Positions 8,901 through 17,491 of a stretch of DNA of 64,000 nt are shown piece after piece. Source of the DNA: Holophagales bacterium (GTDB lineage Bacteria > Acidobacteriota > Thermoanaerobaculia > Multivoradales > Multivoraceae); the NCBI GenBank assembly GCA_009836625.1, contig VXVC01000004.1:124001-188000 (forward strand), given 5' to 3'. Below the pieces are notes generated by a model. It saw only the letters and a program-made list of their open reading frames with translations, ran no database searches and was not told the DNA's origin. The translations under genes and the position numbers were made by a program. Position 1 is the stretch's first letter; every line of letters begins with the position of its first letter.

Positions 8901-9536
8901 GGCGTTCGCCTGCCTCTTGAGAGAGCGGAGACGGCGCTCGACCTCGGAAATGATGTCGTCGAGCCGGAGCAGGTCGGCGGTCGCGTCCTCGAGCTTCAGG
9001 CTGGCGAGCCGCTTGCGGTTCTTGTAGCGGGTGATCCCGGCCGCTTCCTCGATCAGCTTGCGGCGTTCCTGGGGTTTGCCGGAGAGGATCATCCCGATCC
9101 GCCCCTGCTCGATCACGGAGTAGGCGCGGATGCCCAGACCCGTGTCCATCAGGATGTCGCGGATGTCCTTGAGCCGGGCCACCCGGTCGTTCAAGCGGTA
9201 CTGGCCCTCGCCGCCGCGGAAGATCCGACGCCCGATCGTGATGCGGCCGTCCTCGGCGTTCTCGACGCTGCCGTCGGTGAGGAAGGTGAGGCTGACCTCG
9301 GCCATCCCCAAGGGCTTGCGCTGGCCGCTCCCGTTGAATATGACTTCCTCCATGGAAGTGCCGCGAAGCGACTTCGCGCTCTGCTCGCCGAGCACCCAGG
9401 TGATGGCCTCTGCCAGGTTGCTCTTGCCGCAGCCGTTCGGTCCGACGATCGCCGTGATGCCGCGGGCGAACCGGCTCGTTACCGGATCGACGAAGGTCTT
9501 GAAGCCGTTGACTTCAAGGCTCTCGAGTTTGAGCAT
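5976..9536 (-). CDS. smc: Chromosome segregation protein SMC
   Basis: 1,186-residue structural maintenance of chromosomes ATPase, the usual bacterial length. Walker A is GPNGCGKSN (32-40). Two long coiled-coil arms rich in Glu/Arg/Ala flank a hinge (about 500-650), and the C-terminal head holds the signature LLSGGEKALAAIALLFALF and Walker B FCILDEVDAPLDD. It acts with ScpA/ScpB in chromosome compaction. The start is the ATG at 9536 (MLKLESLEVNGFKTF, the conserved N-terminus); an in-frame ATG at 9608 would add 24 unrelated residues. It is divergent from pyrR. A TATGTT -10 at 9593-9588 on the minus strand gives a leader of about 45 bases. Confidence 0.97.
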   Translation of the reverse strand: MLKLESLEVNGFKTFVDPVTSRFARGITAIVGPNGCGKSNLAEAITWVLGEQSAKSLRGTSMEEVIFNGSGQRKPLGMAEVSLTFLTDGSVENAEDGRITIGRRIFRGGEGQYRLNDRVARLKDIRDILMDTGLGIRAYSVIEQGRIGMILSGKPQERRKLIEEAAGITRYKNRKRLASLKLEDATADLLRLDDIISEVERRLRSLKRQANAARRHRERRDAYRELLDAVLLARWVKLQGELEELGSALGQEADREAELLAEIARGNAALAESRQAIDARTEEAVRSHERQAALLATIEGRRELIKGARATRAEIAERLEAGARDAENRRRELSKAEEALAVLAGRRQMFLSEREEALAKVHEDRRRIDEADTEIEDARRRHRDLLEEQAASRVGIDDLRSSLVAERIASEKAVDRRDRAEKTLERSQEALRSIDGDVRDVGAKVETLDVALATETKAAQRAAAALDASRNRRQTAQAELETRREELVEAQKRAAVLRELGQRDEELRAGIRGALLELGISEPRFLGDEVNVPAGWEDSLDLFLGPLRNAILAPCDEDAVAIASALAGFDHQVTLLRPADSTKPLPELTALGELDDPEIVGDVWTALGLPEDLRASLQPGCLVENPEAAERLAADNPGIAFLCRDRLWIEAGRVTVRGESAAPGALGRQRELDALVGRIDELEERCAALSRDIDAAADSVRDAGLEGRRIEQAAAELREQLAVAKARLQDITERRAVQARESAAAETERDELIRGIAETESRQARIQADIGARETVHRSLERAVQEAAAAVERARGEREEHVTAGAGRQGQLELIEERSATDRNETERLEGRIATLREADDEWLAEQERLRGRLVELEEASTRARRELDDALAERTSARDEATGAQEALAAERDRGRALDDRMRDLGGRRDELRDRIEDLRVRQAGLRQDAEHLEREYREEFRRELAGQEARETQDGEASDLETMTEELERRRSLLERMGPVNVLAADEYDEQEERHTFLAGQRADVASSVESLKRTIRDLDGTSSERFVATFSEVNENFGRTFTELFRGGDAEMRLMDEEDPLDCGIEITARPPGKRAQNIMLLSGGEKALAAIALLFALFQTKPSPFCILDEVDAPLDDANILRFVDMLERMSKETQFLVITHNKLTMQVASTLYGVTMEERGVSKIVGVDVDEMHPERQLATA

Positions 9537-9676
9537 CGTGCGTGTTGCGGCGGCGTGTGGCTGGAACCGGCTGGTTGAGCTTTGGGGAACATAACAGGGT
9601 TCATGCATAAGTCACAAGTGGTTGTACCGGCACGAGTTTGAGTCCACAACATGTGGCGTCGCCGCCGAGCCGCTGA

Positions 9677-9682
9677 TACGCT
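9677..9682 (+). promoter_or_regulatory. Extended -10 TGA-TACGCT for pyrRBC, start-proximal
   Basis: TGATACGCT ends nine bases before the GTG start of pyrR, so transcription should begin about two or three bases before the start codon. There is no room for a classical PyrR-binding attenuator in such a transcript. Confidence 0.45.
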
Positions 9683-9691
9683 GCCGCGGCG

Positions 9692-10249
9692 GTGAGTGCG
9701 TTGACGGTCAAGAGGATGCTGTTCGATGCGCCGCAGATGGCGCGGATGATGCGCCGGATGGCGCTGGAGGTGGTCGAGCGCGCGGGGGGAACCGACTCGC
9801 TGATGCTGGTCGGCGTGCGCACCCGCGGCGTGCCCCTGGCCGACTTCATCGCGGCCGAGATCAAGCGCACGGAAGACGTCGCCGTGCCGGTCGGCGTGCT
9901 CGACATCACGCTCTACCGGGACGATCTCTCGACGATCGCGCCGCAGCCCGTGGTCAAGGAGAGCGTGATGCCGGTCGCGATCGACGACCGGATCGTCGTG
10001 CTCTGCGACGACGTTCTCTACAGCGGCCGCACGATCCGGGCGGCGATGGACGCCCTGATCATGGACTACGGCCGGCCGCGGGCGATTCGCCTGGCGGTGC
10101 TCATCGACCGGGGCCACCGGGAATTGCCGATCCACGCCGACTGCGTCGGTGAACACGTGCAGACGACGGACACCGAAGTGATCAAGGTCTCCTACGCCGC
10201 CACCGACGGTGGCAAGGAGATGGTCGAGCTGCTCGAGCGCGAGGGGTGA
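9692..10249 (+). CDS. pyrR: Bifunctional pyr operon regulator / uracil phosphoribosyltransferase PyrR
   Basis: 185 residues with the PyrR fold. The PRPP-binding motif [17 protein letters not shown] lies near 106-122 and the family tail [15 protein letters not shown] near 145. In the family, PyrR binds pyr mRNA in a UMP-dependent way and also makes UMP from uracil and PRPP. The start is GTG at 9692. The stop overlaps the pyrB start as GTGA. The candidate promoter is immediately upstream, so if PyrR regulates RNA here, the target is not a 5' leader of its own operon. It may act mainly as an enzyme or on another transcript; this is inference. Confidence 0.95.
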   Translation: MSALTVKRMLFDAPQMARMMRRMALEVVERAGGTDSLMLVGVRTRGVPLADFIAAEIKRTEDVAVPVGVLDITLYRDDLSTIAPQPVVKESVMPVAIDDRIVVLCDDVLYSGRTIRAAMDALIMDYGRPRAIRLAVLIDRGHRELPIHADCVGEHVQTTDTEVIKVSYAATDGGKEMVELLEREG

Positions 10250-11199
10250 GCGAACCGGTCTGGCAGCGCGGCGACCTGCTGGGGGTCGCCGAGTTGTCCA
10301 CGGCCGAGATCCTCCACGTCCTCGACACCGCGGAGTCGTTCGTCGAAGTAGCCGCGCGGCCGATCAAGAAGGTGCCGACCCTGCGGGGCAAGACGGTCAT
10401 CAACCTGTTCTTCGAGCCGTCGACCCGCACGAGTTCCAGTTTCGAGATCGCCGAGAAGCGGCTCTCGGCGGACAACATCAACTTCTCGACTTCCTCCTCG
10501 TCCCTGTCCAAGGGCGAAACGCTGCTGGACACGGCCCGCAACCTGGAGGCGATGGCGCCGGATCTCGTCGTCATCCGGCACGCCCATCCGCGGGTGCCGC
10601 ACGCGCTGGCCGAACGCATCGCGGCCGGGGTAATCAACGCCGGCGACGGCGCTCACGAGCATCCCACCCAGGCGCTGCTCGACGCCTTCACGATCCGCCG
10701 CCGGAAGGGTCGGGTGGAGGGCCTGAAGATCGCCATCGTCGGCGATGTGGCCCATAGCCGGGTGGTGCGCTCGAACGTTCTGTGCCTGACCAGACTGGGC
10801 GCCGACGTCACGGTCGCCGGTCCCCGCACGATGATGCCGGAAGAGCCGGAGTCGCTCGGCGCCAGGGTTGTCTACTCGCTGGAGGAGGCGATCGAGGGCG
10901 CCGACGTCGTGATGATGCTGCGGGTGCAACTGGAGCGCCAGGCGCGGGCCTCTTTTCCCTCCGAACGGGAGTACTTCGAGTTCTTCGGACTCACCGCCGA
11001 GCGCCTGCGGGGCGCAAGGGACGAAGCGATCATCATGCATCCGGGACCGATCAACCGCGGCATCGAGATCGCCAGCGACGTCGCCGACGGACCCTGGTCG
11101 GTGATCCTCGAGCAGGTGGCGAACGGCGTCGCGGTGCGGATGGCGGTGCTCTACCTGCTGGCCGGCGCGAAGAGCGGAGCGGACGGAACCATGCCATGA
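10246..11199 (+). CDS. pyrB: Aspartate carbamoyltransferase catalytic chain
   Basis: 317 residues, normal for the catalytic chain. Carbamoyl-phosphate loop [13 protein letters not shown] (about 56-68), SLSKGET (about 88), the HPTQALLD aspartate-domain motif and the 240s segment are all present. It condenses carbamoyl phosphate with aspartate in the second step of pyrimidine synthesis. It starts at GTG 10246, sharing GTGA with the pyrR stop, and its own stop shares ATGA with pyrC, so the three genes are translationally coupled. No pyrI regulatory chain is nearby. Confidence 0.97.
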   Translation: MSEPVWQRGDLLGVAELSTAEILHVLDTAESFVEVAARPIKKVPTLRGKTVINLFFEPSTRTSSSFEIAEKRLSADNINFSTSSSSLSKGETLLDTARNLEAMAPDLVVIRHAHPRVPHALAERIAAGVINAGDGAHEHPTQALLDAFTIRRRKGRVEGLKIAIVGDVAHSRVVRSNVLCLTRLGADVTVAGPRTMMPEEPESLGARVVYSLEEAIEGADVVMMLRVQLERQARASFPSEREYFEFFGLTAERLRGARDEAIIMHPGPINRGIEIASDVADGPWSVILEQVANGVAVRMAVLYLLAGAKSGADGTMP

Positions 11200-12485
11200 G
11201 CGGATCGCTGGTGATTCGCGGGGGCCGGGTTGTCGATCCGACCCAGGAACTCGACGGCCCGGCTGACATCCTGATCGAGGGCGGCAGGGTGACGGCATGT
11301 GGCCCCGCCACCGACCCTCCCGACGGTGTGGGTGAGCTCGACGCCGCCGGGTTGGTGGTCGCGCCCGGCCTGATCGACATGCACGTCCACCTGCGGGAGC
11401 CGGGCCAGGAGTACAAGGAGACGATCGAGACCGGCACGCTGGCGGCGGCGGCGGGCGGGTTCACGGCCGTCGCCTGCATGCCGAACACGGAGCCGGTGAA
11501 CGACGATCCGTCTTTGACGGAGTTCATGCTCAAGCATGCGGAGCGGGCGGGCTGGGCCCGCGTGTACCCGATCGCGGCGGTCAGCCGGGGGCTGGAGGGC
11601 CGAGAGTTGACGGAGTTCGGGGCCCAGCGGCGGGCCGGAGCGGTTGCGGTCTCGGACGATGGCCGTCCGGTCTGGAGCGCCGCCCTCATGCGCCAGGCGC
11701 TGCGATACGCCCGGCACTTCGACCTGCCGGTCATCCAGCACGCCGAGGAACTGGCGCTCTCGGGCGACGGCGTCATGCACGAGGGACGCTTCTCGACGCG
11801 GCTCGGTGTCGAGGGGATTCCCGGCGCCGCGGACGACGTCATGGTCTCCCGCGACCTCCTCCTGACCGCTGATACCGGCGGCCGCTACCACCTGGCGCAC
11901 ATGTCGACCGCGCGCAGCCTGGACCTGATCCGGGCGGCCAGAGCCGATGGTCACCGGGTCACCTGCGAGGTCTCGGCCCATCACCTGCTGCTGACGGACG
12001 AGGACGTCTTCGACTCGGGGCTGGACCCGAACTTCAAGATGCACCCGCCGCTGAGAAGCGCCGCCGACCGCGAGGCTCTGGTCGGGGGCCTCGCCGACGG
12101 CTCGATCGACGCGATCGCGAGCGATCACGCTCCTCACCATCCGGACGAGAAGGAACTCGACTTCGTCGCCTCGCCGAACGGCATCATCGGGCTTGAGACG
12201 ACGCTCAGCCTCTGCCTGGACCGGCTGGTGAGCCAGGGCGTGATCGGCCTCGCGCGTCTGGTCGAACTGCTGTCGACTGCGCCGGCGAGGATCCTCGGCG
12301 TGCCCGGGGGCAGCCTCGCGCCCGGGTCGCCTGGCGACGTGACCCTGATCGACCTCGAGCGCGAGGTCGAAGTCGATCCGGCGACGTTCCGGAGCAGGTC
12401 GCGGAACACGCCGTTCGCGGGCTGGGAGCTCCGCGGCGCGCCAGCCGGCACCGTGGTTGGCGGCCGGGTGATCGAACTGTCGTAG
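11196..12485 (+). CDS. pyrC: Dihydroorotase (class I)
   Basis: 429 residues. The amidohydrolase barrel carries the HxH zinc motif [10 protein letters not shown] near residue 61, a bridging aspartate in AVSDDGRPV, further ligands in QHAEE and SAHHLLL, and the catalytic aspartate in IASDHAPHH. It cyclises carbamoyl aspartate to dihydroorotate. The length and the [10 protein letters not shown] form match class I (PyrC/allantoinase-like) enzymes, which often associate with PyrB; a physical complex here is inference. The ATG at 11196 overlaps the pyrB stop (ATGA). A longer frame reaches back into pyrB but is not needed. Confidence 0.96.
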   Translation: MSGSLVIRGGRVVDPTQELDGPADILIEGGRVTACGPATDPPDGVGELDAAGLVVAPGLIDMHVHLREPGQEYKETIETGTLAAAAGGFTAVACMPNTEPVNDDPSLTEFMLKHAERAGWARVYPIAAVSRGLEGRELTEFGAQRRAGAVAVSDDGRPVWSAALMRQALRYARHFDLPVIQHAEELALSGDGVMHEGRFSTRLGVEGIPGAADDVMVSRDLLLTADTGGRYHLAHMSTARSLDLIRAARADGHRVTCEVSAHHLLLTDEDVFDSGLDPNFKMHPPLRSAADREALVGGLADGSIDAIASDHAPHHPDEKELDFVASPNGIIGLETTLSLCLDRLVSQGVIGLARLVELLSTAPARILGVPGGSLAPGSPGDVTLIDLEREVEVDPATFRSRSRNTPFAGWELRGAPAGTVVGGRVIELS

Positions 12486-12499
12486 CCGGAGGGTCCGCC

Positions 12500-13306
12500 C
12501 TAGCCGATGCTGCGGCCTCCGTCGATGTCGAGGCAGACGCCGGTGAGGAAGGCTGCGTCGTCTGAGGCGAGGTAGGCGACGGCGGCGGCAACGTCGGCGG
12601 GTTCAGCGAGCCGGCCCAACGGGATCGTCTTCTGAAGGACGTCGCGTCCGGCGTCGTCCAGCTTCCGTCCCCCTGAGGGGCCCTTCATGAAGTCGGTGTC
12701 GGCGGCGACGGGGTTGACCGCGTTGACGCGAATGCCATGGGGCGCGAGTTCCGTCGCCAGCCCCCGGGTCAGGGTGATCACGGCCCCCTTCGTCGCGTTG
12801 TAGGCGGTGATCAGCGGTCGCGGTCGGACGGCGCCGATCGACGCCGTGTTCACGATCACGCCGCCTCCGCGTTCGAGCAGCCGCGGCACGCCGTGCACCA
12901 CGCCCAGGTAGACGCTCTTCGTGTTCACCTCGAAGACTCGGTCGTAGTCGGCTTCGGCGAGCTTCCAGAGCGGCCGGGCCCGGTGGCAGTAGCCCGCGTT
13001 GTTGACAAGGATGTCGATGCCGCCGAACGCGCCGCAGGTCCGCTCCATCAGGCGCTTCACGTCGTCACCCCTCGACACGTCCACCGTCTCGAAGAGAACC
13101 CTGGCGCCGCGCCTGGCGAGCTGGGTCGTCGTCCTTTTCCCCTTAGCCGAATCGATGTCCGCGAGCGCGACGGCTGCGCCTTCTTCGGCGAGCCTTCGTG
13201 CGATGGCGCGGCCGAAACCGCCGGCGGCGCCGGTCACGACCGCGACCTTTCCGGCAAAGCGGGAATCGGCGCGCGCGCTGTCGTTCTTGCTGTTCGAGTC
13301 GTCCAT
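12500..13306 (-). CDS. Short-chain dehydrogenase/reductase (SDR)
   Basis: 268-residue classical SDR. Cofactor motif TGAAGGFG (25-32), NNAG (102-105), and the catalytic set Ser156, Tyr169 and Lys173 (YNATK) are present. An Asp after the second beta strand (about residue 50, ALADID) points to NAD rather than NADP; this is inference from family behaviour. The substrate is not predictable, though the closest-looking enzymes are 3-oxoacyl-ACP reductase or sugar/alcohol dehydrogenase type. It converges on pyrC with a 14-base gap and diverges from the FAD dehydrogenase gene. Confidence 0.9.
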   Translation of the reverse strand: MDDSNSKNDSARADSRFAGKVAVVTGAAGGFGRAIARRLAEEGAAVALADIDSAKGKRTTTQLARRGARVLFETVDVSRGDDVKRLMERTCGAFGGIDILVNNAGYCHRARPLWKLAEADYDRVFEVNTKSVYLGVVHGVPRLLERGGGVIVNTASIGAVRPRPLITAYNATKGAVITLTRGLATELAPHGIRVNAVNPVAADTDFMKGPSGGRKLDDAGRDVLQKTIPLGRLAEPADVAAAVAYLASDDAAFLTGVCLDIDGGRSIG

Positions 13307-13335
13307 CGTGAGTATCCCCCCGGGTTTCGGGCGGC

Positions 13336-13341
13336 TACGCT
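13336..13341 (+). promoter_or_regulatory. Possible -10 element TACGCT before the FAD dehydrogenase gene
   Basis: TACGCT matches other candidate -10 boxes in this window. It lies 31 bases before the ATG at 13373, which also has a GAGGGG Shine-Dalgarno-like run, so this gene would have an ordinary leader. No clear -35 box is seen. Confidence 0.3.
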
Positions 13342-13372
13342 ACCCGGGTTCGGCGCCGGACGAGGGGAGTTG

Positions 13373-14863
13373 ATGGAAGAGCGAGCAGCAGTCAAGCGGC
13401 GCGTGGTCGTCGTCGGCGCCGGCAACGCGGCGCTGTGCGCCGCCCTCGCGGCCCGGGAGGAGGGCGCGTCGGTGACGGTGCTGGAGCGTGCGCCGCGGGC
13501 CGAGCGGGGAGGAAACAGCCGCTTCACGATGGCGGCGATGCGCTTCGCCTACCAGGGAATCGACGATCTGCTCGAGGTGGCCGCCCTGACCGAGGAGGAG
13601 GTCGAGGCCAGCGACTTCGGAACCTACCCGGCGCGGCGATTCGTCGAGGACCTCGAACGGACCGGCGGCGGTCGAGCGAATCCCGACCTGGTCGAGATCC
13701 TGGTGGGGGAGAGCCGCCGGACGCTGCGCTGGATGCGACGACAGGGGGTCGAGTTCGTTCCGCTCTACGCGGGTCAGGCGTTCGAGGTCGATGGCAAGCG
13801 CCGGTTCTGGGGCGGTCTGACGTTGCAGGCGCGGGGAGGCGGCCCCGGTCTGGTGGCGGCCCTCGAGCGGGCGGCCGAGCAGGCAGGCATCGAGACGCGC
13901 TACGGTTGCCGGGCGGTGGGCCTGTGCGTAGAGGAGGGCGCCGTGTGCGGGGTCGAGGTCGAGGAGGCGTCGGTTCACAGCGTCCTCGAGGCCGACAGCG
14001 TCGTCCTCGCCAGCGGCGGCTTCGAGGCGAATCGTGACTGGCGACGCCGCTACCTCGGCGAAGGCTGGGAAAAGGCCAAGGTCAGGGGCAGCCGTTACAA
14101 CGAAGGCTGTGGCATCCGCATGGCCCTTGAAGCCGGCGCCGGAAGGGCCGGACAGTGGTCCGGCTGTCACGCCGTGGCGTGGGATCTGAACGCGCCTGAG
14201 GTCGGCAATCTCGAGGTCCGTCACCACTACCAGAAGCACAGCTATCCGCTCGGCATCGTCGTCAACGCGAGGGGAGAGCGGTTTCTGGACGAGGGCGCGG
14301 ACTTCCGGAACTACACCTACGCCAGGTACGGCCGCGAGGTGCTGGAGCAGCCGGGACGTTTTGCCTGGCAGGTGTTCGATGCGCGGGTCGCCCACCTGCT
14401 GCGGGACGAGTACCGAAAACGGCACGCAACGCGGGTCGAAGCCGACTCGCTGCCGGAACTCGCCGAGCGCCTCGAGGGCGTGGACGCCGAAGCGTTCCTG
14501 CGGACGGTCGGCGAGTTCAACGTCGCGGTGCGTCGGGAAGTGCGCTTCGACCCCAGCTTCCGCGATGGCCGCTCGACCCGCGGCCTAGCCCTGAACAAGT
14601 CGAATTGGGCCAACCCGATCGAGGAGCCGCCGTTCGAGGCCTTCGCGGTGACCTGCGGCATCACGTTCACGTTCGGGGGCCTCTCGATCGATCGGCGCGC
14701 CAGGGTGCTCGACGAAGACGGCCGGCCGATTCCGCGTCTGTTCGCCGCGGGCGAACTCGTCGGCGGCCTGTTCTATGACAACTACCCGGGCGGTTCGGGG
14801 CTGACGGCGGGCGCGGTGTTCGGCCGTCTGGCTGGCCGGGGAGCGGGCCGGTTCGATGCCTGA
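13373..14863 (+). CDS. FAD-binding dehydrogenase, TcuA / fumarate reductase flavoprotein type
   Basis: 496 residues. The N-terminal dinucleotide fold VVVVGAGNAALCAALAA is at about 10-26, the second FAD segment is RGGNSRFTMAAMRF, and the C-terminal FAD motif is GELVGGLFYDNYPGGSGLTAG. The family includes tricarballylate dehydrogenase TcuA and 3-ketosteroid or fumarate reductase relatives; the GGNSRFT form is typical of the TcuA group. The start is the ATG at 13373, preceded by GAGGGGAGTTG; the same frame is open far upstream but that part runs through the divergent SDR gene. The 3' end overlaps the M23 gene by eight bases. No TcuB partner is adjacent, so the electron acceptor is unknown. Confidence 0.85.
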   Translation: MEERAAVKRRVVVVGAGNAALCAALAAREEGASVTVLERAPRAERGGNSRFTMAAMRFAYQGIDDLLEVAALTEEEVEASDFGTYPARRFVEDLERTGGGRANPDLVEILVGESRRTLRWMRRQGVEFVPLYAGQAFEVDGKRRFWGGLTLQARGGGPGLVAALERAAEQAGIETRYGCRAVGLCVEEGAVCGVEVEEASVHSVLEADSVVLASGGFEANRDWRRRYLGEGWEKAKVRGSRYNEGCGIRMALEAGAGRAGQWSGCHAVAWDLNAPEVGNLEVRHHYQKHSYPLGIVVNARGERFLDEGADFRNYTYARYGREVLEQPGRFAWQVFDARVAHLLRDEYRKRHATRVEADSLPELAERLEGVDAEAFLRTVGEFNVAVRREVRFDPSFRDGRSTRGLALNKSNWANPIEEPPFEAFAVTCGITFTFGGLSIDRRARVLDEDGRPIPRLFAAGELVGGLFYDNYPGGSGLTAGAVFGRLAGRGAGRFDA

Positions 14864-15899
14864 GCCTTCCGTCGACGGCAGCGTTCGTCTCGGGAACCTC
14901 CAGATCCACGGCCCGCGCGGCCGCGTGCGCTACTTCGGTGTGACCTTCGCGAGGCTCCGGCTCGGGTTGGCGGCGCTGATCCTCGTTGGTTCCCTCGTGG
15001 TCAATGCCGCTCTCGTCGCGCCGGTCGTCGTGCGCTCCCAGTTCTCAAGGACCGAGCAGGTCGAGGTGTTCGAGGAACACAGGCGACTGGCGGCCCGTTT
15101 CGAGGCATTGGCCGAACGCTACTCGGAGGTCCGCCAACTGGCATCGGAGCTGGATAGTCGACTGTGCAAGATCATCCTGGCCTACGGTGTCGGGGCGCCA
15201 GCGAACGAAGGATGCGGCGAGGCCGTCGACGTCCTGGAGGAACCCGCCCTCACCCTGCAGCAGGGCGAGGTGGTGCTGATCGAGTCAGGCGTCGAGGAAG
15301 ACGTGGAACGAGTGACCGGGCGCATCGAGGGCCGTCTGGAGGCGGCCTTCGAGGTCGAACGAGCCGAGCCCGGACTCGTCGAGTCGACGCCGTCCGCGGT
15401 TCCGCTCCGGGGCGACGACTTCGTCCTCGTCGGCCCGTTCGGACAGGCGCGGAACCGGGTGACGGGCGTTGAGGAGTTCCACTACGGCATCGATCTCGCG
15501 GCTTCCGCCGGGGCTCCGGTGCTGGCCACCGCGGCCGGTCGCGTGACCTATGCGGGGCGGGGCGCTGCTTTGGGCCGTTCCTGGGTTCGCTACGGGCGGA
15601 TCGTGGGAATCCGGCATGGCGACCGATTCATCACCCTGTTCGGGCACCTGGATACGACAGAGGTGCGAGCGGGCGAATCGGTCAGCCGCGGACAGCGCAT
15701 CGGCACCGTCGGCGCGACCGGATGGAGCGTGGAGCCGAACCTCCACTACGGTGTGCTGCGCCGGCGCGGTGACGGAGGGTACTTCGCCGTCGATCCCCGC
15801 ATCCACATCCTGGACTACCGCTGGAACGAGGAGGGTTTCATCGCCTCCGATCGGACGCCGGCGAATCCTCTGACGCTGCCGGCAACGTTGCGGAGATAA
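14856..15899 (+). CDS. Membrane-anchored M23 family metallopeptidase
   Basis: 347 residues. A cytoplasmic stretch of about 30 residues and one membrane helix (about 35-58) are followed by a short coiled segment (70-100) and a C-terminal LytM/M23 domain. Zinc and catalytic residues can be assigned: H209 and D213 in HYGIDLA, H264 in FGHLD and H297 in LHYGV. It would cleave or bind peptidoglycan cross-bridges in the periplasm. Since the catalytic set is present, it is probably an enzyme and not an EnvC/NlpD-type activator. It overlaps the FAD dehydrogenase gene by eight bases and precedes the HAD gene by about 16. Confidence 0.88.
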   Translation: MPEPSVDGSVRLGNLQIHGPRGRVRYFGVTFARLRLGLAALILVGSLVVNAALVAPVVVRSQFSRTEQVEVFEEHRRLAARFEALAERYSEVRQLASELDSRLCKIILAYGVGAPANEGCGEAVDVLEEPALTLQQGEVVLIESGVEEDVERVTGRIEGRLEAAFEVERAEPGLVESTPSAVPLRGDDFVLVGPFGQARNRVTGVEEFHYGIDLAASAGAPVLATAAGRVTYAGRGAALGRSWVRYGRIVGIRHGDRFITLFGHLDTTEVRAGESVSRGQRIGTVGATGWSVEPNLHYGVLRRRGDGGYFAVDPRIHILDYRWNEEGFIASDRTPANPLTLPATLRR

Positions 15900-15915
15900 C
15901 AGGAGACGTGTGTTC

Positions 15916-16581
15916 ATGGGCTATCGAGCAGTCATCTTCGACCTGGGAGGAGTCGTCTTCGGCTCCCCGCTGCACGCCATCCGGCGCTACGAACAGGCGA
16001 ACGGCATTGAGGAGAACTTCGTCAACCGCCTCGTCGTGGCGGCCGGGCCGGGAGGATCCTGGCAGCGGATGGAACGGGGCGAGCTGGTCATGGGGCCGGG
16101 CTTCTTCGCCGCCTTCGACGACGATGTGAGGGCGGCCGATCCCTCGGTGGCCGAGCGTTTCTCGGCCGAAGAAATGATGGCGGCGATCGCGGAGGAGTCG
16201 AAGCCCAGGCCGCGGATGATCGACGCGCTGCGCCGGTTGCGCGCCCGCGGCTACACCGTGGCGGCGTTGACGAACAACTGGGTCAGCGAGGAGGAACGGG
16301 AGCCCGCGGATGCTGAGGAGGCCGCGATGCGGGCCGAAGTCCGGGCGCTCTTCGACGACTACGTCGAGTCGAGCGTCGTCGGCCTGCGCAAGCCGGATCC
16401 GGCGATCTACCGCCTGGCCTGCGGCCGGATCGGCGTCGAACCTCGCGAGGCAGTGTTCCTGGACGACATCGGGTCGAACCTGAAGAGCGCGCGGGCGCTC
16501 GGCATGACGACGATCAAGGTCGACGACCCGGACGATGCCCTCGCCGAACTCTGGAGGACGCTGGCTACTCCGGAAGGCTGA
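15916..16581 (+). CDS. HAD-superfamily hydrolase (epoxide hydrolase N-terminal phosphatase / ACAD10-like)
   Basis: 221 residues. HAD motif I FDLGGVVFGSP is at the N-terminus, motif II is LTNN, the motif III lysine is in RKPDPAIY and the motif IV acids are in FLDDIGSN. The C1 cap is helical. This arrangement matches the HAD subfamily found as the N-terminal domain of soluble epoxide hydrolase and ACAD10. Substrate unknown. AGGAG at 15901-15905 lies ten bases before the ATG at 15916; a GTG two codons earlier (15910) is an alternative. The last 17 bases overlap the convergent lipoprotein gene. Confidence 0.88.
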   Translation: MGYRAVIFDLGGVVFGSPLHAIRRYEQANGIEENFVNRLVVAAGPGGSWQRMERGELVMGPGFFAAFDDDVRAADPSVAERFSAEEMMAAIAEESKPRPRMIDALRRLRARGYTVAALTNNWVSEEEREPADAEEAAMRAEVRALFDDYVESSVVGLRKPDPAIYRLACGRIGVEPREAVFLDDIGSNLKSARALGMTTIKVDDPDDALAELWRTLATPEG

Positions 16582-17359
16582 ACGTGAGATCGACCGTCGC
16601 GGTGAGCCCGTCGAGCAGCGTCACGCCGGACCGCATCGTGCCGAGACGTTCGTGCCAGGCCTCGATCGTGTAGGTGCCGGCCGGGAGCCCGGGAATCTCG
16701 AACGAGCCGTCCGGCCCGGAGACGGCGAAGTAGGGGTGGCTGAAGACCCCGACGTAGCTCGACATCCACGGGTGAACGTCGCACTTGATCCGGAACGCCG
16801 GCTCCTCGTCTGTGAAAGAGAATGTGGCCTGCTTGATGGCTGCCGGCATGGCCCGGTTGAAGGGGCGGTTGACCTCGGACAGCGAGTGGACGTTGTGGAG
16901 CAGCTCGTCCGAGTTCAGCACCTTGAGTTCCTGGCCCACCATGATGCCGGCGACGCGGGGCGTGTAGCGGCAGCCCTGCTGGTCGATCACGGGCGGCTCC
17001 GCCGGCGGGTAGGGGCCCTGCGGAACGTTGTCGGCGACGTAGACGAGGACGTTGGCCAGGCCGGCCTGGTCGTCGACCGCGAGGATCTCCGGATAGACCG
17101 GCTCCGTGTGCTTGGCGGCGCAGGCGGGATCGGCATCCATGTTGAGCGGCCGGAGCTCCGGCACCTCGCCGTCGAAGCGAACGACGCCGGCGATCGCGCT
17201 CGTGCCCAGGGGTTCGGCGGGCGGCGACTCGGCCGCCGGCGCGGCGTCGCCGCCTGCCCCGTCGGACGCACCGTCGCCACAGCCGGCAAGTGAGAGAGAG
17301 GACAGGACGAGAACCGCCGCGAGAACCGGGCGGAGCGATGGAGTCGGTGGAGAGGTCAT
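16565..17359 (-). CDS. Lipoprotein with amicyanin-like cupredoxin motif and carboxypeptidase-regulatory-like C-terminus
   Basis: 264 residues. The lipoprotein signal peptide ends in LAGC (C27) and is followed by a low-complexity Ala/Asp/Pro linker (28-52). The central domain has LLHNVHS (H155, H158) and KCDVHPWM (C193, H196, M199). Cys-x2-His-x2-Met with an upstream His is the type 1 copper ligand pattern of amicyanin. The C-terminal part (SGPDGSFEIPGLPAGTYTI) looks like a carboxypeptidase-regulatory-like beta sandwich. It is a paralogue of the protein at 20915-21631 inside the respiratory operon, and sits divergently beside actC. A role as membrane-tethered electron carrier is inference. A TAGAAT -10 lies six bases before its start. 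Confidence 0.75.
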   Translation of the reverse strand: MTSPPTPSLRPVLAAVLVLSSLSLAGCGDGASDGAGGDAAPAAESPPAEPLGTSAIAGVVRFDGEVPELRPLNMDADPACAAKHTEPVYPEILAVDDQAGLANVLVYVADNVPQGPYPPAEPPVIDQQGCRYTPRVAGIMVGQELKVLNSDELLHNVHSLSEVNRPFNRAMPAAIKQATFSFTDEEPAFRIKCDVHPWMSSYVGVFSHPYFAVSGPDGSFEIPGLPAGTYTIEAWHERLGTMRSGVTLLDGLTATVDLTFSLPE

Positions 17360-17365
17360 GGTTCC

Positions 17366-17371
17366 ATTCTA
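17366..17371 (-). promoter_or_regulatory. -10 element TAGAAT, leaderless-type, for the cupredoxin-like lipoprotein
   Basis: TAGAAT (five of six consensus bases) ends six bases before the ATG at 17359, and no Shine-Dalgarno sequence is seen. Confidence 0.5.
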
Positions 17372-17401
17372 CGGTCCTGCGGCGCCGTACGGTCCGTTTC
17401 C

Positions 17402-17430
17402 TTGACCGCGATAGGGGCGGGTGTTAGCTT
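17402..17430 (+). promoter_or_regulatory. Probable sigma-70-type promoter of the respiratory operon
   Basis: TTGACC (17402-17407), a 17-base spacer and TAGCTT (17425-17430). The expected start near 17437 gives actC a leader of about 55 bases. It is one of the few places in the window with both a good -35 and a correctly spaced -10. Confidence 0.5.
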
Positions 17431-17491
17431 CCGCGCGATTCGTGGCCCGGCCGGCCCTTGAGGGCACAGCCGCCCTATCTCCAGGCCCTCG

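Noticed and set aside
9643..9691. CCGCCG/CGGCGG inverted repeat before pyrR as an RNA regulatory hairpin
   Set aside because: Short and easily formed by chance in GC-rich DNA, and most of it would lie upstream of the predicted transcription start.
12737..13372. Upstream extension of the FAD dehydrogenase frame
   Set aside because: It crosses the divergent SDR gene and its sequence is low-complexity; the FAD-binding motif begins just after the ATG at 13373, which has a ribosome site.
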